Source of the DNA: JAAYDS01 sp012729155
GTDB taxonomy: Bacteria; Chloroflexota; Anaerolineae; UBA1429
Direction: 5' to 3'
Assembly: GCA_036774405.1 (NCBI GenBank)
Contig: DAIPBO010000002.1
Coordinates: 1 to 64,000, forward strand
Length of the DNA: 64,000 bases
In this document: positions 26,734-36,132 of the stretch, piece by piece
Position numbering within the stretch: position 1 is the first letter of the stretch
How the letters are laid out: each line of letters starts with the position of its first letter
Made by a program: the position numbers and the translations under genes
The notes under the pieces: generated by a model
Told to the model about the DNA's origin: nothing
Seen by the model: only the letters and a program-made list of their open reading frames with translations
The model's database searches: none

Positions 26734-26762
26734 ATCAAGACCAGAGCGCCGCGCAGGGATGA

Positions 26763-26791
26763 TTGACAGCGACCGGTGATAGACCTATACT
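26763..26791 (+). promoter_or_regulatory. Promoter of mutS2
   Basis: TTGACA (26763-26768) and TATACT (26786-26791) are 17 bases apart, a near-consensus sigma70 promoter. The leader is about 22 bases and contains GGTGGAG before the ATG. Confidence 0.75.
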
Positions 26792-26819
26792 CGCCATTCG
26801 GTAGTCTCGGTGGAGTAGC

Positions 26820-29231
26820 ATGATCGAGCCGGAGTATCTTTCTCGCCTGGAATATGACAGGATTGTAGCGCGCCTGGCCGATAACACGTCGTTTTCAGCA
26901 GGGCGCCAACTGGCCTTGGCCCTTCAGCCCAGCGCCGATCCTCTGGTGGTGCGCCATCGCCTGCAAGAGACGACCGAAGCCAAAGACCTCTTGGCGAGGC
27001 GCAACGATATCACCATCGGCGGCGCCCACGATATCCGCCCTCTGGCGAGGCATGCCGCGATCGAAGGCGTCCTCGAGCCCCGCGAGCTGCTCGATGTGCG
27101 CGACACGTTGTCTAGTGCGCGACGGCTGCGATATCAGATTCTGGCACACGAGCAGGATTTCGGCGAGCTGGCCGAGCATGCTTATGTCATTCAGCCGCTG
27201 AGTCATATCATCGACGACATCACGCGCTGCCTGGGCGACGATGGCCAGGTACTAGACACTGCTAGCACCGCGCTGGCGACCATTCGCAAGCAGCTGCATA
27301 TCGCGCGCGACCGTCTGCTAGATCGTCTGCGGAACATGGTGACCTCGGCGCAGTACGCTCAGTATCTGCAAGAGCCCATCGTCACCGAGCGTAACGGGCG
27401 CTATGTCATTCCTCTGCGCGTCGAGTTCAAGGGGCGCATCAAGGGCATTGTGCACGATCAGTCGGCCAGCGGCCAGACGCTGTTTATCGAGCCGCTGCAG
27501 ACCGTCGATCTCAACAATGAGTGGCAAGAGCTGCAGCTGGCTGAGCGGCAAGAGGTGCTGCGCATTCTACGCCAGCTCTCGCTGGCGGTAGGTCGTGCCT
27601 CTGAGGACATCGTGGCTTCGGTGGGGGCTCTCGCAGCGCTTGACCTGGCTTTTGCCAAGGCGCGATTGAGTTACGAGATGCGCGCCTGGTCCGCCGAGCT
27701 GGCCCCGCAGCGATGGCCATTGATGCAGCCGTCTGATGGGCAGGCTGTACTACGCCCGAGCGCACATCCGCTCTATCTTCCTAAAGCGCGACACCCGCTG
27801 CTTGACCCCGAGACCGTCGTCCCCATCGATATCTACCTGGGAGGAGACTTTGTCACGCTGCTGGTGACTGGCCCAAACACTGGCGGCAAGACTGTCTCGC
27901 TCAAGACGGTGGGCCTGCTGGCAGCTATGAACCAGGCGGGGCTACATATCCCTACCGGCGAGGGCGCCCGCCTGCCGGTGTTTGACGGCATCTATGCCGA
28001 TATCGGCGACGAGCAGTCCATTGAGCAGAGTCTATCTACCTTCTCATCGCACCTGACGCATATCGTTGCGATTCTAGAGCGCGCCACGGCGGGCTCACTG
28101 GTGTTGCTTGACGAGGTGGGGGCGGGCACTGACCCAGTGGAAGGTGCCGCGCTGGCGCAGGCTCTGGTGGCCGAGTTGCTGCAAAAGGGCTGCCTGGCGC
28201 TCTGTTCGACGCACTATTCGCAGCTCAAACTGTACGCGTTTGGTACGCCGGGCGTAGAGAACGCTTCTGTCGAGTTCGATGTCGAAACGCTCTCGCCCAC
28301 TTATCGCCTGACCATCGGCCTGGCGGGACGTAGCAACGCCTTTGCCATCGCTGCGAGGCTGGGGCTGTCTGAACGGACCATCGCAGCGGCGCAGGCGCTC
28401 GTGACGCCCGAGGCCATGATGCACGATGCCCTGCTCGAGCGTGTCCGTGATACGCAGGCTGCGGTTGACTCGGTGCTCGCAGAGGCTGAGACATCGCGCG
28501 AGCAGGCGCGCCGCATAGAGGCCGACGTGCGCGCTCGTCTGGCCCAGGCCGAAGAGACTCGGCGTAACGCCCTCACCGAGGCGCGTGAGCAGGGTCAGCG
28601 TGAACTTGCCCTCCTGCGTACCGAGATAGCCAAGCTGCGAGAGCGGTTGTTGCGCGCTGGCTCGGTGCCCGAAGAGGCCATCCAGCAGGTGGTCGAGACG
28701 ATCGATCGGTTGGCAGAGACCATGGAGCCGCTTGCGCCACCCTCGCCCGAGCCCGAGGTAGATCAGGCCAGGCGCGATGTACGAATGGGTGACAGGGTGC
28801 TGGTGGACTCTCTGGGGCAGTCGGGGCAGGTTGTCGAGATCAGCGGCGACCAGGCCGTCGTGGCCGTGGGAGGCTTTCGTCTGCGCGCGCCTCTGGCCGG
28901 TTTGGTCTTTCAGGGGCGCGAGACGCCCAGAGCAACCCAAGAGACACGCGTACAACGTGTATCGGGCGGCTCGCCTGGCATGGAACTTGATCTGCGCGGT
29001 CGCCGCGCCGAGGAAGCCCTCAGCCTGACCGACCGCTATCTCAACGACGCTTGCCTGGCAGGCCTGCCCTGGGTCCATATCATCCATGGCAAGGGCACCG
29101 GCGTGCTCAAACAGGTGGTGCGCGAGAGGCTGGTTGGGCATCCGCTGGTGCAATCTTTCCGCAACGGCGAGATCGCCGAGGGTGGCGACGGCATCACCGT
29201 CGTCAAGCTCGTCTCAACCAGCGACGTTTAG
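26820..29231 (+). CDS. mutS2: Endonuclease MutS2
   Basis: The 803-residue protein has the MutS2 layout: no mismatch-recognition domain, a helical core, an ATPase with Walker A TGPNTGGKTVSLKT and Walker B VLLDEVGAGTDP, a long coiled coil (about 520-640), a KOW-like segment and a C-terminal Smr nuclease domain starting LDLRGRRAEEAL with HGKGTGVLK. MutS2 acts on branched DNA and, in some bacteria, on collided ribosomes. It stops convergently with uvrC, sharing four bases. Confidence 0.95.
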   Translation: MIEPEYLSRLEYDRIVARLADNTSFSAGRQLALALQPSADPLVVRHRLQETTEAKDLLARRNDITIGGAHDIRPLARHAAIEGVLEPRELLDVRDTLSSARRLRYQILAHEQDFGELAEHAYVIQPLSHIIDDITRCLGDDGQVLDTASTALATIRKQLHIARDRLLDRLRNMVTSAQYAQYLQEPIVTERNGRYVIPLRVEFKGRIKGIVHDQSASGQTLFIEPLQTVDLNNEWQELQLAERQEVLRILRQLSLAVGRASEDIVASVGALAALDLAFAKARLSYEMRAWSAELAPQRWPLMQPSDGQAVLRPSAHPLYLPKARHPLLDPETVVPIDIYLGGDFVTLLVTGPNTGGKTVSLKTVGLLAAMNQAGLHIPTGEGARLPVFDGIYADIGDEQSIEQSLSTFSSHLTHIVAILERATAGSLVLLDEVGAGTDPVEGAALAQALVAELLQKGCLALCSTHYSQLKLYAFGTPGVENASVEFDVETLSPTYRLTIGLAGRSNAFAIAARLGLSERTIAAAQALVTPEAMMHDALLERVRDTQAAVDSVLAEAETSREQARRIEADVRARLAQAEETRRNALTEAREQGQRELALLRTEIAKLRERLLRAGSVPEEAIQQVVETIDRLAETMEPLAPPSPEPEVDQARRDVRMGDRVLVDSLGQSGQVVEISGDQAVVAVGGFRLRAPLAGLVFQGRETPRATQETRVQRVSGGSPGMELDLRGRRAEEALSLTDRYLNDACLAGLPWVHIIHGKGTGVLKQVVRERLVGHPLVQSFRNGEIAEGGDGITVVKLVSTSDV

Positions 29232-31081
29232 CGCGCCAGGTGCTCGGCCACAGCGCTGGCCGTGGCGCGCGTCATGCCTGGCACGGCTGCGAGCTCTTCC
29301 ACGGTGGCGCGGCGGATGCCTTCGATCGACTTGAATGCCCTGAGCAACGCCGTTCTGCGCGCCGGTCCGATGCCTGGGATCTCATCGAGCATCGACTTGA
29401 CCCCTGCCTTCTGCCGCAACTGCCGGTTATAGCTGATGGTAAAGCGGTGAGCCTCATCGCGAATGCGCTGCAGCAAGAACAGACCCTGTGATCCTCGCGG
29501 CAGCAACAAGGGCTCAGAGCGCCCCGGCCGGAATAGCTCTTCTTCGCGCTTGGCCAGCCCTACCGTGGGGATGTGATCGACCCCCAGCCGCTGCATGGCG
29601 GCCCGTACGGCATTCAGCTGACCCTTGCCGCCATCGAGGATGATCAGATCAGGCATGATGGCCCAGCGATTCTCTTTACCCGTCACCGCGCCGGTCAGGT
29701 CCTTTTCGTGGGCCCGCTGGAAGCGGCGCTCGATTACCTCGACCATCGAGGCAAAGTCATCGGCGCCCTCAACCGTCTTGACGCGAAACTTGCGATAGTC
29801 GCGCTTGGATGGCACGCCCTGGGCAAAGACCACCATACTGCCAGTGTTAAAGCTCCCCTGCAGCGTAGAGATGTCATAGCATTCGATGCGGCTGGGCGGG
29901 GCTGGTAGGTCAAGCGCTTCCTGCAACTCGGCCAAGGCCTGCACATGTTTGTTCGTGTCGGCCTGCCACTCTGCGCGTAGCCGTTTGAGCGTCTCGGTGG
30001 CATTCTCGGCAGCCATCTCCATGAGCTTGCGTTTGCCGCCGCGCCTCGGCACCTTGATCAGCACCTTTTGCCCGCGTTTCCGTTGTAGCCACTCTTGCAT
30101 CACAGCCAGGTCGTCCAGTTCGGTCTGAACCAGCACCTCTGGCGGAACAGTGGGCGCGCCGTCATAGAACTGCTGCAAGAACGATGACATGATCTCGGTC
30201 TCGTCCTCATCGCCTGCGCCCTGCAGCACAAAGTACTCACGGCCTATCAGTTTGCCCCCGCGCACAAAGAACACCTGTACGCAAGACTGGCCATCGTCGC
30301 GCGCCAGAGCCACAAAGTCATGGTCGTGCAGGTTCTCTGATACGATGCGCTGTCCCTCGATCACATGGCGGATGGCTTGGATCTGGTCTCGTAGGGTGGC
30401 AGCTCGCTCAAAGTTGAGCGCCTCAGCCGCATGACCCATCTCCTGATCCATCTCGGCGATCACCTGCTCCTGTCGCCCCTCGAGGAACAGGCAGGCGCGC
30501 TCGATGTTGGCGCGATAAGCCTCGCGGCTGATGGCGCCGATGCAGGGCCCCGTGCAGCGCTTGATGTGATAGTAGAGACAGGGGCGGGCATCCTGGCCGG
30601 TGATGACCCGGTTGCAGGTACGGTAAGGAAAGAGACGACGTAGCACCTCAAGGGTCTGATAGACCGCCTGAGATGACGTAAAGGGCCCAAAGTAGCGCGC
30701 GCCATCGTCAAGCATCTGCCGCACGGTGTAGATGCGGGGGAACTCTTCTTGCATTGAGACCTTGATGTAAGGGTAGCGCTTGTCATCTTTGAGGCGCACG
30801 TTGTAGCGCGGCTTGTAGCGCTTGATCAGCTCGTTCTCGAGGATCAGCGCCTCGAGTTCTGATTCCGTAACGATCCATTCCAGATCGGCGATATCTGCCA
30901 CCAGGCGACGCGTGCGGTCGGCGTCAGCGGCGGCATGGTGAAAGTACGAGCGCACACGGTTGCGCAGCACGATGGCCTTGCCTACATAGATCACCTTGCC
31001 GTTGGCATCGTGCATGATGTAGACGCCGGGCTTGTCTGGCAGGCCAGCGAGCTTTGCACGCAGATGGTCTTCTGTGGTCAT
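29228..31081 (-). CDS. uvrC: Excinuclease ABC subunit C
   Basis: The 617-residue protein has the GIY-YIG nuclease domain (GVYIMHDANGKVIYVGKA), the Cys-rich GPCIGAIS segment, a UVR/UvrB-binding region near 200-235, the RNase H-like C-terminal nuclease (CYDISTLQGSFNTGSMVVF, with ILDGGKGQL) and a final tandem helix-hairpin-helix (IPGIGPARRTALLRAF). UvrC cuts both sides of a lesion in nucleotide excision repair. It is divergent from the small gene at 31298, whose promoter carries LexA-like boxes. Confidence 0.96.
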   Translation of the reverse strand: MTTEDHLRAKLAGLPDKPGVYIMHDANGKVIYVGKAIVLRNRVRSYFHHAAADADRTRRLVADIADLEWIVTESELEALILENELIKRYKPRYNVRLKDDKRYPYIKVSMQEEFPRIYTVRQMLDDGARYFGPFTSSQAVYQTLEVLRRLFPYRTCNRVITGQDARPCLYYHIKRCTGPCIGAISREAYRANIERACLFLEGRQEQVIAEMDQEMGHAAEALNFERAATLRDQIQAIRHVIEGQRIVSENLHDHDFVALARDDGQSCVQVFFVRGGKLIGREYFVLQGAGDEDETEIMSSFLQQFYDGAPTVPPEVLVQTELDDLAVMQEWLQRKRGQKVLIKVPRRGGKRKLMEMAAENATETLKRLRAEWQADTNKHVQALAELQEALDLPAPPSRIECYDISTLQGSFNTGSMVVFAQGVPSKRDYRKFRVKTVEGADDFASMVEVIERRFQRAHEKDLTGAVTGKENRWAIMPDLIILDGGKGQLNAVRAAMQRLGVDHIPTVGLAKREEELFRPGRSEPLLLPRGSQGLFLLQRIRDEAHRFTISYNRQLRQKAGVKSMLDEIPGIGPARRTALLRAFKSIEGIRRATVEELAAVPGMTRATASAVAEHLAR

Positions 31082-31142
31082 GGTTCTCGCGATGCACCTG
31101 TTCGCGGTGTTAGCAGTAGCATCTTTCTGTTAGCAAATACTG

Positions 31143-31171
31143 ATTATACCCAAGGATGCCGTGCTGGACAA
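31143..31171 (-). promoter_or_regulatory. Promoter of uvrC
   Basis: On the minus strand TTGTCC (31171-31166) and TATAAT (31148-31143) are 17 bases apart, about 60 bases before the uvrC ATG. A partial CGAAC half-site lies in the leader near 31102, not a full LexA box. Confidence 0.6.
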
Positions 31172-31208
31172 CGCCGTCGGAGGGGGCGCGACGATCTTGC
31201 CAGAAAAG

Positions 31209-31283
31209 CGAACATTTGTCCTATTCCCTATTGCCAAATACGAACGTTTGTGCTATGCTGGGCGCATAAGAACACATGTTCGA
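31209..31283 (+). promoter_or_regulatory. Promoter with three LexA-like (SOS) boxes
   Basis: Three copies of a GAAC-N4-GTTC-like box occur: CGAACATTTGTCC (31209-31221) and CGAACGTTTGTGC (31241-31253), each with one mismatch in the right arm, and AGAACACATGTTCG (31269-31282) with perfect arms. They resemble the Gram-positive LexA box CGAAC-N4-GTTCG. A promoter, TTGCCA (31231-31236), 17 bases, TATGCT (31254-31259), has the middle box inside its spacer and the third box just after the expected start. This is a repressor arrangement. Confidence 0.65.
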
Positions 31284-31297
31284 ATGGGAGGGACGCA

Positions 31298-31480
31298 ATG
31301 GTCATCCTCGTTGGTATCGTGTTGGTCTTGATCCTGTTTAGTGGCCTCGACAAGGCCCTGTGGGCCAGCAGCTACGAAGAGCAGCGTGAGTCGACCCATG
31401 ACCGACGTACCACGTCGCGCGGTCGCGGGCGGGCGCGTGCCTCGCGGCGCAACAATCCGGCGCGCGGCTGGTCGCGCTAA
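31298..31480 (+). CDS. Small membrane-anchored basic protein, putative SOS gene
   Basis: The 60-residue product starts at an ATG preceded by GGGAGGG. Residues 1-15 are hydrophobic (MVILVGIVLVLILFSG), followed by an acidic/polar patch and a very basic Arg/Ser/Gly tail (RGRGRARASRRNNPARGWSR). No family is recognised. The upstream triple LexA-like boxes suggest DNA-damage induction, in the manner of small SOS membrane inhibitors such as YneA or SidA, but the sequence is not like them and the basic tail is unusual. Its TAA overlaps the stop of the convergent DUF1667 gene. Confidence 0.6.
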   Translation: MVILVGIVLVLILFSGLDKALWASSYEEQRESTHDRRTTSRGRGRARASRRNNPARGWSR

Positions 31481-31857
31481 TCGGTGGCCTGCTTGGCCGG
31501 TACTGGCCGGCTGGCCTGCATGTCTACTCCGGTGCCCAGTAGGTCATGGACGATGACCTGCCCGACCGTCACTGGAGCTGTGACGCGTACGCGCCGCAGG
31601 GCAGCAGCAGCTGCCAGCAACAGGTGTTTCGGCAGCGGTTCGTTCGAGTGCACCGGCAGCAGCGGCAAAGCGCCACCATCCACCTGCACTGTGGTGGTCA
31701 GCATGCGGCGTGGGTTGCTGATCTCTTCTCGGACAAAGGCAATGCCACGGCGACAGGCGTTGCCTTTGAGTTCGATCAGCTCTTGCCCCTCGATCACTGC
31801 CTCAATGGTGCAGCCCACGGGGCAGGTTACGCAGATGAACTCGCGGTTTTCTCTCAC
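31477..31857 (-). CDS. DUF1667 protein of the anaerobic glycerol-3-phosphate dehydrogenase set
   Basis: The 126-residue protein opens with FICVTCPVGCTIEAVIEG, the Cys signature of DUF1667 (CxxCPxGC), plus a third Cys (GNACRRG) in the same N-terminal region. The rest is a beta-rich domain. In Thermotoga and Firmicutes this gene sits with GlpA-like and FAD-oxidoreductase genes, as it does here, so it is probably an iron-sulfur partner of the complex. It lies one base after the preceding gene. Confidence 0.85.
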   Translation of the reverse strand: MRENREFICVTCPVGCTIEAVIEGQELIELKGNACRRGIAFVREEISNPRRMLTTTVQVDGGALPLLPVHSNEPLPKHLLLAAAAALRRVRVTAPVTVGQVIVHDLLGTGVDMQASRPVPAKQATD

Positions 31858-31858
31858 C

Positions 31859-33130
31859 TCAGGCCTCCTGCGCGTGGATGGTCAGCCGACGGGCGCCCTC
31901 AAGCATGGCGCGATGCTGCTCCTGGAGCGCGATCGTCACCATCTCTGCTGGCCGCACGTAACGCAGACGACGGCTCAGCAATCGATGGTCGTCGGCCCAC
32001 ACCTCAATGCGCGTGGCCGCCTCGATCGGCCGACGTACGCGCAGGTGCAGCAGCACTTCTCCCTGTTCGAGGGAGCCAGGGTCTAGCCGGTGTGGCACCA
32101 CATGCCGCACATTGTCGCCCGCCGCAAGCTCTATCTCTGATCTTGGGCCACCGTCGAGCCCCATAGCATGGCGAGCCGCGCTGCGGCCTGCCGCCAGGGC
32201 GCTCTCGGTGACGTCATCTACCAGGTCGTACACATGAACCACGTTGCCTGCGGCAAAGATGCCGGGCACGCTGGTGGCAAAGCGCTCGTCGACAAACGGG
32301 CCACCCGTCACAGGGTCGATGGCAACCCCTGCCACGCGTGACAGCTCGTTTTCGGGGATCAGGCCTACCGAGAGCAGCAGCGTGTCACATGGCACGCGCC
32401 GTTGGCTGCCCGGCACTGGCCGCCAGCGCTCGTCTACGGTGCTGAGCTCTACTGCCTCAACACGGTCGCGGCCATATACGTTGGTCACCGTGGTGCAAAG
32501 GCTCAGTGGGATATCAAAGTCTCGAATGCACTGCACCAGGTTACGCCGCAGGCCCGAGACGTAGGGCAGGATTTCGGCCATCTCGGCCACCTCGGCGCCC
32601 TCAAGCGTGAGCCGTCGCGCCATGATCATGCCGATGTCACCCGATCCCAGGATGACATAGCGGCTGCCTGGCATGTAGCCCTCCATGTTGACCAGGCGTT
32701 GCGCCGTGCCGGCGGTGTACACCCCCGCTGGGCGTTCTCCTGGGATGGCCAGCGCCCCTCGCGGTCGCTCACGGCAACCCATACACAACACCACAGCGCG
32801 CGGCATGATATCGACCAACCCCTCGCGCGGATTGGCCACCACGGCTCGCTGGGCCTCAAGCCCCAGAACCATTGTGCGACTTAGGATGCCCACGCCCTCC
32901 TGCCGCGCCCGGTCGATCCAGCGGTAGGCATACTCGGGGCCGGTGAGATCGGCGCCCAGCGCGCGCACGCCAAAGCCATTATGGATGCACTGCGGCAAAA
33001 TCCCGCCCGCCTCGTCGTTGCGTTCGACGATGACGACATTGGCCGCCCCCGTGCGGCGCGCCTCGTAGGCCGCTGCCAGGCCGGCCGGCCCGGCGCCGAT
33101 CACCAGTACATCGCACTGCAACTGTTTCAT
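31859..33130 (-). CDS. FAD/NAD(P)-dependent oxidoreductase, GlpA partner
   Basis: The 423-residue protein has the FAD motif VIGAGPAGLAAAYEARR, a second Rossmann motif ILGSGDIGMIMARRL and a C-terminal FAD segment GIFAAGNVVHVYDLVD. It resembles TM1433-type proteins found between GlpA-like and DUF1667 genes. It probably carries electrons from glycerol 3-phosphate oxidation to NAD or another acceptor. The start overlaps the stop of the upstream gene by four bases (ATGA). Confidence 0.88.
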   Translation of the reverse strand: MKQLQCDVLVIGAGPAGLAAAYEARRTGAANVVIVERNDEAGGILPQCIHNGFGVRALGADLTGPEYAYRWIDRARQEGVGILSRTMVLGLEAQRAVVANPREGLVDIMPRAVVLCMGCRERPRGALAIPGERPAGVYTAGTAQRLVNMEGYMPGSRYVILGSGDIGMIMARRLTLEGAEVAEMAEILPYVSGLRRNLVQCIRDFDIPLSLCTTVTNVYGRDRVEAVELSTVDERWRPVPGSQRRVPCDTLLLSVGLIPENELSRVAGVAIDPVTGGPFVDERFATSVPGIFAAGNVVHVYDLVDDVTESALAAGRSAARHAMGLDGGPRSEIELAAGDNVRHVVPHRLDPGSLEQGEVLLHLRVRRPIEAATRIEVWADDHRLLSRRLRYVRPAEMVTIALQEQHRAMLEGARRLTIHAQEA

Positions 33131-34590
33131 GCGCGCAGCTCCTTGGTGCGGCGCACCACCATTTGTGAGCGTCTGCCCTTTTTCGTTATTTCGAGCGGAG
33201 AGACGCCCAGCTCGCGTGCCATGATGTCGATGACATACGGCTGGTCAAAACCGCCCTGGCAACGGCCCGATCCAACACGCACACGACGCTTGAGGGCGTC
33301 ATACGTGCGGGCAGGCACAGGTGCGTGGCAGGCCGCTACGATCTCAGCCTCGCTAACCATCTCACAGCGGCAGATGATGCGGCCCCAGCGCGGGTCTTGG
33401 GCGATGAGCGCCTCGCGCTCGGCGTCATCGAGCTCGCTGAACCGTGGAATTCCATGGCGAATCGGGCTGAACGCCGGTCTGGGTTCAAGGCACAGGCCGC
33501 TCTCGCCTAGCAGGGCTGTTACATAGCGGGCGATGGAGGGTGCCGCTGTGAGCCCTGGGGATTCGATGCCCGCCAACACCACCAGGCCAGGCGTAGAACG
33601 TGGCGCGTCGATGTAAAAGTCGCCAGTGTTGCCGCCAGCGCGCAGGCCGGCAAAGGTGCGGATCACATGGCGGCTGTCTAGCCCCGGCACCAACTTGAGG
33701 GCGCCTTCCATCACCTCGTTGAGGCCGGCCTGGCTGGTGGACAGGTCGCACTTGTCATCCTGCTCCACGGCGTTGGGCCCCAGCATCACGTTGCCGTGAA
33801 TGGTGCGTGTCACCAGGATGCCCTTGCTGACGCTGGTGGGGCAAGGAAAGAGCACATTGCGCACCACGTCGGCAGCGGCCTTGTCCATCACAAAGTACTC
33901 ACCCTTGCGCGGGCGGATGGCAAAGCTATCCAACCCGGCCTGGTGCATCAGTGTATCGGCCCACAAGCCTGCAGCGATCACCACATACCGACCACGGATG
34001 GGACCGGCGGGCGTCAACACGCCAACGATGCGTTCATCTTTTCGCCAGAGGCCGGTGACCTCGGTGTTCAGTCGCAGCTCGACGCCATTGGCCACGGCGT
34101 TCTCGGCGGCGGCGTAGCAGAGCTGAAACGGGTCTACCAACCCGCCTGAGGGCGCGTAGAGCGCCGCACGGGCGTCGGATGTGAGTGCTGGTTCGCGACG
34201 GCGCATTTCCTCCCCCGAGATGATCTCGAGAGCGGGCACACCGTTCTCGAGTCCGCGCGCCAGCAGCGCTTGCAGGGTGCTCTCGTCGCCGTCGGCCAGG
34301 CCCACCACGTAGGTGCCGCAGCGGTCGAAATCGACATCAAGCTCGGCACACACCTCGTCATACAGCGCATTGCCGGCCACATTGAGTGTTGCCTTGAGGC
34401 TACCCGGCTTGGCATCATAGCCTGCATGAACAATGGCGGTGTTAGCCTTGGTGGTCCCCTCGCCGACATCCGAGCACTTGTCGAGCAGTAGAATGTCGAG
34501 CTGATAACGTGCCAGCTCACGCGCGCACAGGCTCCCCACCACGCCTGCGCCAACAATGATCACATCAAAGGTGCGTTTATTGTCTGCCAC
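33127..34590 (-). CDS. glpA: Glycerol-3-phosphate dehydrogenase (GlpA-like, with BFD-type [2Fe-2S] domain)
   Basis: The 487-residue protein has the FAD motif VIIVGAGVVGSLCAREL, DAO-family segments (GGLVDPFQLCYA, RPRKGEYFV, TFAGLRAGG) and a C-terminal BFD-like domain with RCEMVSEAEI and GSGRCQGGF cysteines. It oxidises glycerol 3-phosphate to dihydroxyacetone phosphate. The [2Fe-2S] domain separates it from simple GlpD enzymes and fits a multi-subunit complex with the two genes downstream. glpK is immediately upstream (three-base gap). Confidence 0.88.
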   Translation of the reverse strand: MADNKRTFDVIIVGAGVVGSLCARELARYQLDILLLDKCSDVGEGTTKANTAIVHAGYDAKPGSLKATLNVAGNALYDEVCAELDVDFDRCGTYVVGLADGDESTLQALLARGLENGVPALEIISGEEMRRREPALTSDARAALYAPSGGLVDPFQLCYAAAENAVANGVELRLNTEVTGLWRKDERIVGVLTPAGPIRGRYVVIAAGLWADTLMHQAGLDSFAIRPRKGEYFVMDKAAADVVRNVLFPCPTSVSKGILVTRTIHGNVMLGPNAVEQDDKCDLSTSQAGLNEVMEGALKLVPGLDSRHVIRTFAGLRAGGNTGDFYIDAPRSTPGLVVLAGIESPGLTAAPSIARYVTALLGESGLCLEPRPAFSPIRHGIPRFSELDDAEREALIAQDPRWGRIICRCEMVSEAEIVAACHAPVPARTYDALKRRVRVGSGRCQGGFDQPYVIDIMARELGVSPLEITKKGRRSQMVVRRTKELRA

Positions 34591-34593
34591 TGA

Positions 34594-36102
34594 CTATTCC
34601 TCTATCCAGGATCGAGCGCGGCTAACGGCCTTACGCCAACCTGCATAGCCTCGGCTCCGCCGCTCGTCATCCCAGCCTGGCGTAAAGGTGCGATCGACAC
34701 CCCAGTTGGCGCGCAGGTCTTCCAGATTCGACCAGTAGCCAGTGGCGAGCCCCGCCATATAGGCAGAGCCCAACGCCGTGGTCTCACGCACCACCGGTCG
34801 AATGACCTCTTTAGCCAGGATGTCAGCCTGCAATTGCATCAATAGATTGTTGGCGGCCGCGCCCCCGTCTACCTTGAGCGTAAGCAGCTCGATGCCTGCA
34901 TCGGCTTCCATCGCCTCGAGCACTTCGCGAGACTGATAGCAGATCGCCTCGAGTGTGGCCCGCACCAGATGAGCTTTGGTCACATAGCGCGTCAGGCCCA
35001 CGATGGCACCACGAGCGTACATATCCCAATGCGGGGCAAACAGGCCCGAGAACGCCGGCACAAAGTAGGCGCCGCCCGTGTCGGCCACGGCGCTGGCGAT
35101 GGTCTCGGTCTCGGCAGCATTCTGGATGAGCCCCAGGTTGTCTCGCAGCCACTGCACCGCTGCGCCCGTCACAGCGATCGAGCCCTCGAGGGCATAGGCG
35201 CATTTGCCTGCCTCTAGCCCGTAGGCCACCGTGGTCAACAGGCCGCTCTGCGAGGGCACGGGTTGATCGCCAGTGTGCATCAGCAGAAATGAGCCGGTGC
35301 CATAGGTGTTCTTGGCCTCGCCGGCGGCGAAACAGGCCTGCCCGACGAGCGCGCCCTGCTGATCGCCCAACACACCGCAGACCGGCACGCTGATGCCCAA
35401 CAACGCTGTGGGCGTGGCGCCAAAGGTGCACGCCTCACTCGATGGGCGTATCTCGGGCAGCATCTGTCGGGGGATGCCCAGCATGTCGAGTAGTTCCTGA
35501 TCCCACTCGAGGGTGCGCAGGTCCATCAGCATGGTGCGCGAGGCGTTGGTGACATCGGTGATGTGAGCGCCGCCGTTAGGGCCACCGGTCAGATTCCAGG
35601 CGATCCAGCTATCCACCGTGCCAAAGATAGCATCTCCCCGCTCGGCCGCCGCGCGAAGGCCCGTAACATTTTCGAGCAGCCACTTGAGCTTGGGCCCAGC
35701 AAAATACGTGGCTACCACCAGCCCGGTTCGTTCGCGGATGAACGTTTCCAGCCCATCGGCGATCAGTTGCTCGCAGATCGCCTGGGTGCGCATGCACTGC
35801 CAGACGATGGCATTATAGTAGGGCCTGCCGGTATGGCGGTTCCATACCAGGGTGGTCTCGCGCTGGTTGGTGATGCCCAGTGCCTCGATCACGGATGCAT
35901 CTACGCCTGCCTGGTCGAGGGCGCCGTGCAGCACTTCGAGCACGGCATGCCAGATCTCGAGGGGGTCATGTTCTACCCAGCCAGGCTGCGGAAAGATCTG
36001 CGTGTGCTCTCTGTAGGCCATGGTCGAGGCGTTGCCGGCATGGTCGAACAGGATGCAGCGCGTGCCGGTGGTGCCCTGATCGATGGCAGCGATATACTTC
36101 AC
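34594..36102 (-). CDS. glpK: Glycerol kinase
   Basis: The 502-residue product starts with YIAAIDQGTTGTRCILFDH and contains WVEHDPLEIW, NQRETTLVW, GVLGDQQGALVGQACF and KVDGGAAANNLLMQ, all FGGY/glycerol kinase signatures. It phosphorylates glycerol to glycerol 3-phosphate for the downstream GlpA set. The start is a GTG preceded by AAGGAG. Confidence 0.96.
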   Translation of the reverse strand: MKYIAAIDQGTTGTRCILFDHAGNASTMAYREHTQIFPQPGWVEHDPLEIWHAVLEVLHGALDQAGVDASVIEALGITNQRETTLVWNRHTGRPYYNAIVWQCMRTQAICEQLIADGLETFIRERTGLVVATYFAGPKLKWLLENVTGLRAAAERGDAIFGTVDSWIAWNLTGGPNGGAHITDVTNASRTMLMDLRTLEWDQELLDMLGIPRQMLPEIRPSSEACTFGATPTALLGISVPVCGVLGDQQGALVGQACFAAGEAKNTYGTGSFLLMHTGDQPVPSQSGLLTTVAYGLEAGKCAYALEGSIAVTGAAVQWLRDNLGLIQNAAETETIASAVADTGGAYFVPAFSGLFAPHWDMYARGAIVGLTRYVTKAHLVRATLEAICYQSREVLEAMEADAGIELLTLKVDGGAAANNLLMQLQADILAKEVIRPVVRETTALGSAYMAGLATGYWSNLEDLRANWGVDRTFTPGWDDERRSRGYAGWRKAVSRARSWIEE

Positions 36103-36132
36103 GGTGTCGCTCCTTTGCGGGGGGAGTATGGT

